This document shows positions 22,130-32,800 of a stretch of DNA of 64,000 bases, piece after piece. The notes under the pieces were generated by a model. The model did not search any database. It had not been told where the DNA came from and saw only the letters and a program-made list of their open reading frames with translations. The translations under genes and the position numbers were made by a program. Position 1 is the first letter of the stretch. Each line of letters opens with the position of its first letter. This DNA is from Callipepla californica brunnescens (lineage: Eukaryota; Chordata; Aves; Galliformes; Odontophoridae): the NCBI GenBank assembly GCA_023055505.1, contig JALIRH010000122.1, positions 730,001 to 794,000 on the forward strand, written 5' to 3'.

Positions 22130-22204
22130 CTGCGTGTGCGCGAGCAGCCGCTGTAGCTCCGCCAGGAGCTCCACGTTGCGCGACCTCCCCTCCGCCAACG
22201 CCAT
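22130..22204 (-). pseudogene. SGF29: SGF29 coding exon 1
   Basis: ATG at 22202-22204 opens a 25-codon exon, MALAEGRSRNVELL..., ending HTQ with a GTGGGG donor at 22129. This matches the SGF29 N-terminus in length and character. It lies at the edge of a CpG-rich bidirectional promoter and is open. Confidence 0.8.
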
Positions 22205-22336
22205 GGCCGAACAACCCCACCCCCACTGCGCGCGGCTCTGGCAATAGCACTACGCGTGCGCCGGTCCCTGAAGCCGGAAACGGAAGTCGTCCCCCCCCCC
22301 CCCCCCCCCCGCAGATGAACGGAGCGGTGGAGTGCT
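22205..22336. promoter_or_regulatory. Bidirectional CpG promoter between SGF29 exon 1 and a + strand first exon
   Basis: 132 bp separate divergent start codons at 22204 (minus) and 22337 (plus). The interval is CpG-rich, has tandem ETS-type sites (CCGGAAACGGAAGT, about 22275-22288) and a run of about 20 Cs. No TATA box is seen, as in many housekeeping promoters. Confidence 0.6.
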
Positions 22337-22483
22337 ATGGCGGCGGCGGCGCCGCGGAAATCGCGAGTTGGAGCAGCCGCGGCAGCGGCGGCTCCGCTGC
22401 CGTGGGAACCGCGGAAACCGCGCGTTGGAGCGGCGGCGGCGGCGGCTCCCGCGGCGGCGGCGGCGGCTGTACGGGACGGCACT
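22337..22483 (+). CDS. Possible alanine-rich first exon, unrecognised gene
   Basis: ATG at 22337 opens 49 codons starting MAAAAPRKSRVG, with an internal PRKxRVGAAAAAAA duplication, ending RDGT before a GTGAGC donor at 22484. GCG/GCC expansions account for most of it. I do not recognise the product and see no clear second exon. A pyrimidine-rich acceptor ending CCCCTAG near 22586 is followed by a stop within three codons in this phase. It could be 5' UTR or non-coding. Confidence 0.35.
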
Positions 22484-22589
22484 GTGAGCTGTGGGGGCGG
22501 AGCCGTGGGGCCGGGCAGCGGCAGCGGCAGCGGGGGAGGGGCGGGGCAGGATTCCGGGGCCGCGCGGCGCTCTCTTTTTTCCCCTAGCA

Positions 22590-23340
22590 CTTGTAAGGGA
22601 TCTGGATTCTTGTCGCTTTCCATCTGATGCTGGCAACGCATTCCTTCTCCCGGTAGCCCTTTGCACGTAGCAAATTCTAGCTCTATTACAATTCTATTAC
22701 ATCAAGATAGTTAAAACTGGCATCTTTAAGTGGCCATCTGCAAAACTCAGCTCTGAACCATTTAGGATGTTGAAATGTTCCACAGAATTTGTTAGAGTGG
22801 CTTCAAATTGCTGCAGGTGTCACTGCTGTAACTCACAGTGTAACAGATGACAGTGTGGGTACAAAGCCTTCTCAAAGGAGCTGTGCAGGTCTGATCTGGC
22901 TATTCCTACTCTGCATGTAGCTGATCTTCTGGAATTGCTGTGTGGGTTCATTGCAGTCTTCTAGACTAGTGGAAGAAGCTAGAGAAGCTATTGAAAGTGA
23001 ATCTGCTGACAGAAATGGATGTGTGTGGGAATAATGTGAAGGTGGTTTTGAATCCCTGTCAGGGAGGGATCTCAGCTAGAGATGTCCAATCTGCCTTCTG
23101 CCTGGAGTGCTTTGAATTGCTGAGTGTCTTAGCTATGGAAGCAAAATGTACTTTATAGATCGCTCCGTTCTGTTTGGTTCCGTGGCAGGCTCAGAACTTC
23201 TCAGTCTTCACGGCGGCTGTTCGGTCAGGAACGGTGAAAATGTTCTCGTAGATGTCTTGCACTGGATGCAGATAAGCAGTGTGCTTTTGGAAGGTTTTCT
23301 TCCAGATTCCCAGAGGGTTTGGAAAGCAGAGCAGCAGTAA
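22590..23340 (+). other. Non-repetitive segment, possible exon fragments, unidentified
   Basis: The AT-balanced sequence contrasts with the CpG region to the left. A short coding-like stretch near 22968-23035 contains VEEAREAIESESADRNG after a TTGCAG acceptor. An open stretch from 23146 ends in a GTAAGT donor at 23339, exactly where the LTR-like repeat begins. I could not assign either to a gene. It occurs once in the window. Confidence 0.3.
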
Positions 23341-24013
23341 GTATTGAGAATAGCAGTCCTTAAAATGAGCATTTAAGGGTTGTTTCTTTGGAAGGATCTA
23401 AAAGAAAACGTCTTGTAGAAGCTCAGAGGGTGGGTGCAATTCTGATAATACAGTGCCATGGCTTTGTGATTTTTGGTATTGGTATTTCACATCATGACGT
23501 CATGTGGTGCGCTGGGAGTTGGAGAGTTAATGCTCCAGTTCCGTGGGTTATTGATAGTTCTGGGTATGCCTGTCTCAGAAGAGAAGAAGAACTCCATTCC
23601 TCAGAGCACTGTGCGATGCTTTGCATTCTTCCGTGTTTCCGCTCAGAGGGAAAGATAAAAACTGTCTGCGGTCACGGGACGCTCTCTTTCCTTTGGGATC
23701 ACTCGGCAGTGGGTGCTTGCTGCCGTCTCGCCTTCAGCGTTAGCGTAAGGCCTTTGGTTTATCAGACATTCTCTTGCTCATTTTGTTTGATTCATTAGCT
23801 TCAATTCCAATTATATTGTATTCTATTGTGTTATTTTGCTTTCTGAGATCTTATTTAGTAAATTAGCTTTCCTCAGATCGTTGCCGCTGTTTTGTTCCTA
23901 GGCCCGTCTCGATTTTCCCTTTCCCCCTTCCCCTTTCCTGGGCCGTGGGTCCGTGGGACCCCCGCACCAATTGTCGCAGAACCGGGCCGATCCAGCCCGG
24001 TAAACCGTTGACA
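23341..24013 (+). mobile_element. ERV LTR, variant A
   Basis: The same family as the complete 904-bp LTR at 34638, matching clearly from about 23455 to the TGACA end at 24013. It differs in detail (CCCGTCTCGATTTTCC instead of CCCATCTCCCTTTTCC, and a different terminal hairpin). It carries a perfect CRE palindrome TGACGTCA at about 23496. A TATA-like GATAAAAACTGTCTGC lies near 23656. The part before 23455 may be divergent U3 or flank. Confidence 0.65.
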
Positions 24014-25508
24014 TACAGTTGGCATGCTCCTGGTGCAGCCGCACAGACCTACAGGACAGCAGTTCTCGACACTTACCCAATGCTTCTCTCATATTTCTAT
24101 AGAAGGTTATGGAATCTGTATCCTTCATGAATTCTCGTACTACATCCCCTTGATCATTTCCACCACGAGCACTCCTTCAGGTTTAGCCATACCGCCAACC
24201 ATCAGCCATCGAACCTAAACGTTACAAAGGGGAGCTCCAACCGTGACGTGAAAATAAAGGTGTGTGTCCTGCACTTCCTCAGGCCATCTCATACACAAGC
24301 AAACGGGAAGGACGAATTCTGAAGGGATACGCTAACTAAAAACCCATTCAGAGTACAGCTGATCTCTATCTCTGCAAGAATCAGAGATACTTAAAACAAC
24401 TATCATACCGTCCAGAGCTTCAGAAGATGTATGTATTAAAGATCTTTTCAACACAAGCACGTTTTCTCCTCAAACACCTGCCCTTTGATTGGCACTGCAG
24501 CTCTTATACAACTGAGTCTGTAACAATGCATCTGTTTTTAATGCTACGGTGAACTGCCTTGTTTTTTAAGTCTCACTCCTGAGTAGAAAACACAACTCCT
24601 CCAGACCAAGTCATCGAATAAAATATCAAGTTATCCTCCTTCTCTGAACAGCAGTCAGCTCCATCTGCATGAACCCCGGTACGATCCACACTGGAAACCA
24701 TTACTTACAGAAACTGGTAGCAAGATTTAGCAGATCTACTACACAAATCCTAGACAGCAATTCTATTACCAAGTTACCATGAAGCTTCTGAGCTGCTCAC
24801 ATGGGAGAAAATGGGTTTGGTACATTTAAATAAACCATACAGATGCGTATTCTTTTCTTTGATGTTTATAAGCGGAACTATTCATAGTGCGCTGAATCAT
24901 TTCCCAATTACCCAAAGCAAGGGAAGCTCTCTCAAGTCATCCTTTACACAGAGAAGCCTCTGAATTTAGGAGCAGTGTCCAAACTTGCACAGTATTTGTA
25001 CTGAAGCGTGGATTACCTTGGATAATACAGGCAAACAAAGCTGTCTCCTTGGAGGAACATCAAAGCGCTGACTTCCAGAAAGCAGTGGAGAAGCAGATGG
25101 TGAGAACGGACTTTCCCTGCAGAGCTCAGCAGTAAAGGATTCCAACGTTCAAGACAAATCTGGAAAACTTCAGTTTCTTCTACTTCCGATACCAATAACA
25201 GATCATGAAGAGCCCAGAAAAGTGTTTCAAGCATCTATTTACTAATTACTTTGAACACGGAGTAGATTGAGAGCATATCACTTCAAGTTTTGCTATCCTA
25301 ACACCGATAAAATGCTGAATGAGAGTAGAATCCATTCACAAGGTACAGTAACACTGCAGGGACGTTTACTGCTCAAAGTTACGAGCAACGGAGCACCTGA
25401 ACAAAGCATAGCACCGTGTTATTTGGAAAGTGAGCACCAAATCTTAAGCAGACTAGCCTAAAGATATCTAAAAAAGAAATCCAACAGCCAAATTCGTCCA
25501 TTTCTGTA
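24014..25508 (-). pseudogene. XPO1: XPO1 pseudogene segment, inverted copy (exons b and a)
   Basis: A minus-strand piece of an intron-containing XPO1 copy: exon b at 24077-24214 and exon a at about 25017-25234, the reverse order of the unit at 30-31 kb. XPO1/CRM1 exports cargoes with leucine-rich nuclear export signals through the nuclear pore with RanGTP. The left edge cuts off just past exon b and is joined to the LTR end at 24013. The right edge joins a second, inverted LTR in the same way as the other units. The exon a and b frameshifts described for the tandem units are present here too. Confidence 0.82.
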
Positions 25509-26182
25509 TGTCAACGGTTTACCGGGCTGGATCGGCCCGGTTCTGCGACAATTGGTGCGGGGGACCCACGGACCCACGGCCCAGGAAAGGGGAAGGGGGA
25601 AAGGGAAAATCGAGACGGCCTAGGAACAAAACAGCGGCAACGATCTGAGGAAAGCTAATTTACTAAATAAGATCTCAGAAAGCAAAATAACACAATAGAA
25701 TACAGTATAATTGGAATTGAAGCTAATGAATCAAACAAAATGAGCAAGAGAATGTCTGATAAACCAAAGGCCTTACGCTAACGCTGAAGGCGAGACGGCA
25801 GCAAGCACCCACTGCCGAGTGATCCCAAAGGAAAGAGAGCGTCCCGTGACCGCAGACAGTTTTTATCTTTCCCTCTGAGCGGAAACACGGAAGAATGCAA
25901 AGCATCGCACAGTGCTCTGAGGAATGGAGTTCTTCTTCTCTTCTGAGACAGGCATACCCAGAACTATCAATGACCCACGGAGCTGGAGCATTAACTCTCC
26001 AACTCCCAGCGCACCACATGACGTCATGATGTGAAATACCAATACCAAAAATCACAAAGCCATGGCACTGTATTATCAGAATTGCACCCACCCTCTGAGC
26101 TTCTACAAGACGTTTTCTTTTAGATCCTTCCAAAGAAACAACCCTTAAATGCTCATTCTAAGGACTGCTATTCTCAATACTT
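25509..26182 (-). mobile_element. ERV LTR, variant A, inverted
   Basis: An almost exact reverse complement of 23341-24013, so the XPO1 piece between them sits in an LTR-flanked inverted repeat. It includes the CRE palindrome and ends at the ATACTT edge beside a minisatellite fragment. Confidence 0.7.
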
Positions 26183-26589
26183 ATGGGGCAGCAGTGGGGC
26201 AGTTATGAGGAGGCTATGGGGAGGCTACGGGGCAGCTGCGGGGCAGCTTTTTGGCAGTAGTGGAGCAGGTATGAAGCAGAAGTGGGGCAGTAGTGGGGCA
26301 GCTATGGGGCAGTAGTGCGGCAGCTATGGGGCGGCTATAAAGCAGTAGTGGGGCATCTAATGGGCAGTAGTGGGGCAGCTATAAAACTGCAATGGGGCAG
26401 CTATGGAACAGCAGTGGGGCATCTATGGAACAGCACTGGGGGATCTACGGGCCAGCTATGAGGAGGCTATGGGGCGGCTATGGAGCAGCAGTGAGGCAGC
26501 TATGGGGCAGCTATGAAGCAGCCATGGGGCAGCACTGAGGCAGTAGTGGGGCACCTATAAGGAAGCAGTGAGGCAGCTATGAGCAGGAT
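26183..26589 (+). repeat. Captured fragment of the 11-bp minisatellite
   Basis: 407 bp of GCTATGGGGCA-type repeat that aligns in order with 19456-19884 of the large array (429 bp). Two 11-bp units are missing, at about 26276 and 26538, which accounts exactly for the 22-bp length difference. It lies between two LTR pieces, outside the SGF29 locus. Confidence 0.85.
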
Positions 26590-27006
26590 GAAGTCCCCAG
26601 AGGACTTTACGATGCTTTGTATTTTTACGTGTTTTCTGCTCAGAGGAAAAAGATAAAAACTGTCTGCAGTCACGGGATGCTCTCTTTCCTTTGGGATCGA
26701 CTCAGGAGTGGGTGCTCACTGCCGTCTCGCCTTCAGCATTAGCGTAAGGCCTTCAGTTTATCGGACACTCTCTCTTGCTCATTTTGTTTGATTCATTAGC
26801 CTCAATTCCTATTCTATTGTGTCATTTTACTTTCTGCTATCTTATTTAGTAAACTAGCTTTCCGCCTCGGATCGTTGCCGCTGTTTTGTTTCTAGGCCCA
26901 TCTCCCTTTTCCCTTTCCCCCTTCCCCTTGTCCGGGGTGTGGGCCCGTGGGCCCCCTGCCTCAGTTGTCACGGAACCGGGCCGAACCGGCACACAAACCG
27001 GTGACA
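26590..27006 (+). mobile_element. ERV LTR, variant B, 5'-truncated
   Basis: Matches the last 417 bp of the complete LTR at 34638-35541 and ends with the same GGTGACA before CR1 sequence. The left part is missing at the minisatellite junction. Confidence 0.75.
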
Positions 27007-28510
27007 CCCCTCCTCACCACAGCCTCCCTTCAGGAAGTGGTAGAGTGCAGCGAGGTCTCCTCTGAGCCTCCTTTTCTCCAGACTAAACAATCCCAGCTCC
27101 CTCAGCCGCTCCTCGTAAGACTTGTGCTCCAGACCCCTCACCAGTTTTGTTGCCCTTCTCTGAACACGCTCCAGGGCCTCGATGTCTTTCTTGTAGCGAG
27201 GGGCCCAAAACTGAACACAGTACTCGAGGTGCAGCCGCATCAGAGCTGAGTCCAGGGGATGATCACCTCCCTGCTCCTGCTGGCTACACTATTTCTAATA
27301 CGGGCCAGGATGCCATTGGTCTTCAAGCCATTCTGCCCCAAGCCTATAGCATTGCATGGGGTTACCGTGGCCGAAGTGCAGCACCCAGCACTTGGCCTTC
27401 TTGAACCTCGTCCCGTTGAGCTCAGCCCAGCTGTTCAGCCTATCCAGATCCCGCTGAAGGGCCTCCCTACCCTCAGGCACATCGACACATCCTCCCAGCT
27501 TGGTGTCATCCGCAAACTTACTGAGGGTACACTCAATCCCCTCGTCCAGGTCATCAAGAAAGATATTAAACAAGATGGGCCCCAATACCGACCCTTGGGG
27601 GACACCACTCGTAACGGGACCCCAGCTGGACTTAACTCCATTAACCACTACCCACTGGGCACGGCCCTCTAGCCAATTCTCGTGAACCTGTCCACATCAC
27701 GGGCTGCCTGTTTCTCCAGGAGAATACCATGGGAGACCGTGTCAAAGGCTTTGCTGAAGTCCAGGTAGACTACATCAACAGCCTTTCCCTCATCTACCAG
27801 TCTGGTCACCCAGTCGTAGAAGGAGAGGAGGCTGGACAAGCACGAGCTGCCCTTTGTGAACCCGTGCTGGCTGGGTCTGATCCCCTGGTTGCCACGCACG
27901 TGCCGTGTCATCTCCCTCAAGATCAACCGCTCCATAACTTTCCCTGATACCGAGGTCAGGCTGACAGGCCTGTAGTTCCCCGGATCTTCCTTACGGTCTT
28001 TCTTGTAGATGGGAGTCACGTTGGCAAGCCTCCAATCTTGTGGGACCTCTCCAGATGACCAGGAATGCTGATAGATGGCAGAAAGCGGCTTGGCAATCAC
28101 CTCTGCCAGCTCCCTCAGCACCCTTGGGTGGATCCCATCTGGTCCCATGGACTTGCGGCAGTTCAGATGGAGGAGCAGGTCTCTGACTGTCTCTGCTAGG
28201 ATCACAGGAGCTGTATGATGCGCTTCGTCCCAGACTTCCAGGTCAGGGCGAAAAGTATCCTGAGGTTAACTGATCTGTCTATTAAAGACAGACGTGAAGA
28301 AGGCATTGAGAACCTCAGCCTTTTCCTTATCCTCCGTGGTTACATTCCCTGCCGCATCAAGTAAAGGAGAGAAATGCTCCTTAGTTCTTTTACTGTTAAT
28401 ATATTTGTAAAAGGATTTTTTGCTCTCCTTTACTGCAGTAGCCAGTCTAAGTTGGAGCTGGGCTTTTGCATTTCTAACTTCCTGCCTGTATTGGAGGGGA
28501 GCAGAGGCTT
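27007..28510 (-). mobile_element. CR1 LINE fragment, copy 0 (reverse transcriptase part)
   Basis: On the minus strand, three broken frames (28205-27669, 27648-27295, 27240-26968) carry CR1 ORF2 reverse transcriptase: [38 protein letters not shown] and the catalytic FADD in [13 protein letters not shown] frameshift separates [11 protein letters not shown] from SGVPQG, so the enzyme is dead. It is 5'-truncated near 28510, and its 3' end was cut off by the LTR. CR1 is the dominant LINE of birds. Confidence 0.93.
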
Positions 28511-28579
28511 GCTTTAAATGTGGAGTAAGGAAGGAAAGGATGGAGAAGGATCTTGTGAACTGAGGTTGGGAAGTGGGTA

Positions 28580-29651
28580 TTTAGTCATTGGAAAGCCATT
28601 TTGAACTTTTACTACCTGAACGCTGTACATTTTTGGTGAGTCTTCCTTAACTTTCTGTTTGACTTCTTGTTTTTCAATCAGGTGCATCCGTTCTGTGGAG
28701 CATTAGGATACGTGGTTGGGGCGCAGACAGATCGGACTGTACAGGAGCATCTGATAGAAAAACACATGCTGCTCCCTAATCCAGTATGGGACTGCAGAAT
28801 TCAGCAGGCAACAAAAGTCAGACCGTACATTTTGTGTATTCAACTAAAGTAAAACTGCTGAATGTTTGTTGTTATTACATTTTTTTTTTTTTTTTGCCTG
28901 TGGAATGAAGTGAACTTGGCTGTGCTGAACTTTTATAAAGCAATGGTTGATCTGGCAGTAGAAGTGTTGAAGGAGACCTAAACAATTGAGACTGGTTTAA
29001 ATCCAGTTGAAGAACTTGACAGAACATGCTTTAACACAGCGTGTAAGATAAACACGTGAAAGTGACCGTTTTTGTATTAGAAGATAAATGGTGTTTTCAT
29101 TGACTGAATGGAGTTAGCTCAGTTCTTTTCCACAGAATGTTGATGTTCTGAAGGATCCTGAAGCCGTTACGCAGCTTGGTAGCATTCTGAAAAGCAGCGT
29201 AAGGGCACGGAAAGCAGCTGGCTGCCCCTTTGTGATTCAGCTGGGAAGAATTTATGTAGATATGCTGAATGTGTCCAAGTGCCCAAGTGAAAACATCTCT
29301 GCAGCTCTTGAGGCTGACGGTAAGAAATTCCACGTCCTTCCTAACAGCGGGATGGGCAGTGCACGTAATCAGGTTGTGAATTTGCTGGGCTTATCTCACT
29401 GTGTGTCTGTTGGTGGTGGTGGTTTTTGTTGTTTCTTTGTGTGTGCGTTTGGGCAAGAGAATGCCTGAAAATGTGCTTGCTTAGGTTCTTGTTTTTGTTA
29501 GCCAGATGTTTTGTTCAAAGAAACTCTGATTCCGGAAGGAGGAAAGCTCTTCAAGTGTGAGTTTAGGAAGGGTACCGGAGACTGGTGACTAATAGCAGTC
29601 TTGTGGAGACACAGTTGTAAGTTCTGACTTAATCGTTCTAGATAAGAAAAG
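28580..29651 (+). pseudogene. XPO1: XPO1 pseudogene, copy 0 (exons f and g only)
   Basis: Exon f, 28682-28816, is open and encodes VHPFCGALGYVVGAQTDRT through EKHMLLPNPVWDC, ending QQATK. Exon g, 29136-29319, is open and encodes NVDVLKDPEAVTQLGSILK through QLGRIYVDMLNVSKCPSEN. Both keep AG acceptors and GT donors. Introns are present, so this is a DNA-level duplication, not a processed copy. A poly(T) tract lies in the intron near 28880. The right edge joins an LTR fragment at 29652. Confidence 0.88.
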
Positions 29652-29891
29652 ATCGGACACTCTCTCTTGCTCAGTTTGTTTGATTCATTAGCCTCAATTC
29701 CTATTCTATTGTGTCATTTTACTTTCTGCTATCTTATTTAGTAAACTAGCTTTCCGCCTCGGATCGTTGCCGCTGTTTTGTTCCTAGGCCCGTCTCGATT
29801 TTCCCTTTCCCCCTTCCCCTTTCCTGGGCCGTGGGTCCCCCGCACCAACTGTCGCAGAACCGGGCCGATCCAGCCCGGTAAACCGTTGACA
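29652..29891 (+). mobile_element. LTR fragment (variant A end) at tandem-unit junction 1
   Basis: The last 240 bp of the variant A LTR, from CGGACACTCTC to TGACA, is joined directly to the XPO1 intron that follows exon g. The same join recurs one unit later, which defines the duplication breakpoint. Confidence 0.8.
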
Positions 29892-32800
29892 TACAGAAAT
29901 GGACGAATTTGGCTGTTGGATTTCTTTTTTAGATATCTTTAGGCTAGTCTGCTTAAGATTTGGTGCTCACTTTCCAAATAACACGGTGCTGTGCTTTGTT
30001 CAGGTGCTCCGTTGCTCGTAACTTTGAGCAGTAAACGTCCCTGCAGTGTTACTGTACCTTGTGAATGGATTCTACTCTCATTCAGCATTTTATCGGTGTT
30101 AGGATAGCAAAACTTGAAGTGATATGCTCTCAATCTACTTCCGTGTTCAAAGTAATTAGTAAATAGATGCTTGAAACACTTTTCTGGGCTCTTCATGATC
30201 TGTTATTGGTATCGGAAGTAGAAGAAACTGAAGTTTTCCAGATTTGTCTTGAACGTTGGAATCCTTTACTGCTGAGCTCTGCAGGGAAAGTCCGTTCTCA
30301 CTATCTGCTTCTCCACTGCTTTTTGGAAGTCGGCGCTTTGATGTTCCTCCAAGGAGACAGCTTTGTTTGCCTGTATTATCCAAGGTAATCCACGCTTCAG
30401 TACAAATACTGTGCAAGTTTGGACACTGCTCCTAAATTCAGAGGCTTCTCTGTGTAAAGGATGACTTGAGAGAGCTTCCCTTGCTTTGGGTAATTGGGAA
30501 TTGATTCAGCGCACTATGAATAGTCCCGCTTATAAACATCAAAGAAAAGAATACGCATCTGTATGGTTTATTTAAATGTACCAAACCCATTTTCTCCCAT
30601 GTGAGCAGCTCAGAAGCTTCATGGTAACTTGGTAATAGAATTGCTGTCTAGGATTTGTGTAGTAGATCTGCTAAATCTTGCTACCAGTTTCTGTAAGTAA
30701 TGGTTTCCAGTGTGGATCGTACCGGGGTTCATGCAGATGGAGCTGACTGCTGTTCAGAGAAGGAGGATAACTTGATATTTTATTCGATGACTTGGTCTGG
30801 AGGAGTTGTGTTTTCTACTCAGGAGTGAGACTTAAAAAACAAGGCAGTTCACCGTAGCATTAAAAACAGATGCATTGTTACAGACTCAGTTGTATAAGAG
30901 CTGCAGTGCCAATCAAAGGGCAGGTGTTTGAGGAGAAAACGTGCTTGTGTTGAAAAGATCTTTAATACATACATCTTCTGAAGCTCTGGACGGTATGATA
31001 GTTGTTTTAAGTATCTGATTCTTGCAGAGATAGAGATCAGCTGTACTCTGAATGGGTTTTTAGTTAGCGTATCCCTTCAGAATTCGTCCTTCCCGTTTGC
31101 TTGTGTATGAGATGGCCTGAGGAAGTGCAGGACACACACCTTTATTTTCACGTCACGGTTGGAGCTCCCCTTTGTAACGTTTAGGTTCGATGGCTGATGG
31201 TTGGCGGTATGGCTAAACCTGAAGGAGTGCTCGTGGTGGAAATGATCAAGGGGATGTAGTACGAGAATTCATGAAGGATACAGATTCCATAACCTTCTAT
31301 AGAAATATGAGAGAAGCATTGGGTAAGTGTCGAGAACTGCTGTCCTGTAGGTCTGTGCGGCTGCACCAGGAGCATGCGTGCAGCAGGGTTACGTGGGGGG
31401 CAGGGGAGGAGGGGAATCTGAAAGTCATCGCATCTCTCAGCTGTAGGGTCAGTTCATGAGACTTCAGTGAGAACATTCTTCTTTTAAACGCAAATAGGGG
31501 AAGGGAGCACTGAATGTTTGTTAACGGCTTTATGAATGTAAAACGCACCTTTTTGTATTCTCACTGCTGTGCTCGTGTGTTCTCACTGCTGTACTTGTGC
31601 AGTATAGTTAACAGTAGATTTATTCTGATCTCTATATTTTTAATATTAAAACTCCTCCTTACTGTACTGAAACTGCTTCAGCATATTCTCAGCCTTAGCG
31701 ATGTTTCCAGATCCAGTGTATGGAGTGACAGGAAAAGTGGCACTGTAAAAATCCATTGCTGAATCTGACCCTAATGCTGCTCTCAGTTTGGTGAGATTTT
31801 GAATTTGGCTTCCATTAGCAGCCCCAATCGTTTCAGGGGCTGATGGAATTGTCTGAGCTGTTAAAGCTGAAACTTCTCACCTGGTGTAGTTCAGGAGAAC
31901 CATCTCCATTGTAACGGTGGTTTACTAAAACCAGCAGAGGTAACGGCACTGAAATAACGAAAAGAGGAAAATTGCTAAATGCAGTGTGATGTCCCTCAGA
32001 GCTAGCCAGATCCATATTGCCAGCAGCTCATGAATATGTACACGTTATTCATTTAACTTAGGAACTGTACTGATCTGTCTGATACACAAGGTCATTCTCT
32101 CTCATGTCATACAATCCTAGCAGATCTGGGTTTAAATCTTTAGCTTGCTCTGTCACAGGTTCGCAAAAGAACCATTGCGTTTGGCATTTTGATTTTGTCT
32201 CTCTTAGAAGAATTCAACTTAAGCAACAAACCGGATCGCATCTCTATTAAAAAAATATGCCTGCTTACTGTTACTGTTAATTGTCTTTCAGTGTATCTTA
32301 CGCATCTGGGCTGTGCAGACACAGAACAAATAATGGCTGAAAAGCTTCACAAGAAGTGCATGGGACGGACTGCTCCTGGGAAACCTGAATGAGCTCTGTT
32401 GGGCAATAGGCTCAGTCAGCGGGCGATGCATGAAGAGGATGAAAAAAGATCCCTTGTGACAGGAATGAAGGTACCATGGCACAAGACTGACAGCTTTGTT
32501 GAGCTTTGTAATTCATGCTCAAGAAATTGAGCTTCAAAAGATCCTGCTCTGTGTTCTTCAGTGAGCTGCCCTGTCTAGCAAACGTTGATGAGAATAATTG
32601 AATGGGGAATGTCATATTCTGAATTTTAGGCTGATGAATTCCTCAGTCACAAAAAAGGCCTGAATCCATACAGCCTTTTCACTGTGAAAATTTTGGAGAG
32701 AAAATTTGTCTTATGATGAAAGATTTTGCTTTAGGAATGCCACAGACACAGGAAGGAAGCACTAATGAAGTAAGAGTAACCTTAACGAAGCAAAGTAACG

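Larger units (their letters stand above)
8478..22204 (-). pseudogene. SGF29: SGF29 (SAGA complex-associated factor 29) remnant, disrupted by minisatellites
   Basis: On the minus strand, exons for the start (22130-22204), the second coding exon (21785-21855), a Tudor segment (9787-9822), the next exon (9264-9426) and the C-terminus (8619-8732) appear in the correct order. SGF29 is a subunit of the SAGA and ATAC histone acetyltransferase complexes. Its C-terminal tandem Tudor domain binds H3K4me2/3. The central exons are not found: the interval holds only minisatellite. There are frameshifts in exon 2 and near 9346, no GT donor after exon 2, and a lost stop codon. The family identity is strong from several distinctive segments. 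Loss of function is inferred from the breaks; sequencing error could explain some but not the missing exons. Confidence 0.85.

Noticed and set aside
27147..27947. Plus-strand open frames antisense to CR1
   Set aside because: They are shadows of the CR1 reverse transcriptase on the other strand; the same holds in every CR1 copy.
28855..28905. Poly(T)/poly(A) tract as sign of a processed pseudogene
   Set aside because: The tract lies inside an intron, and introns are retained in all XPO1 copies, so duplication was at DNA level.
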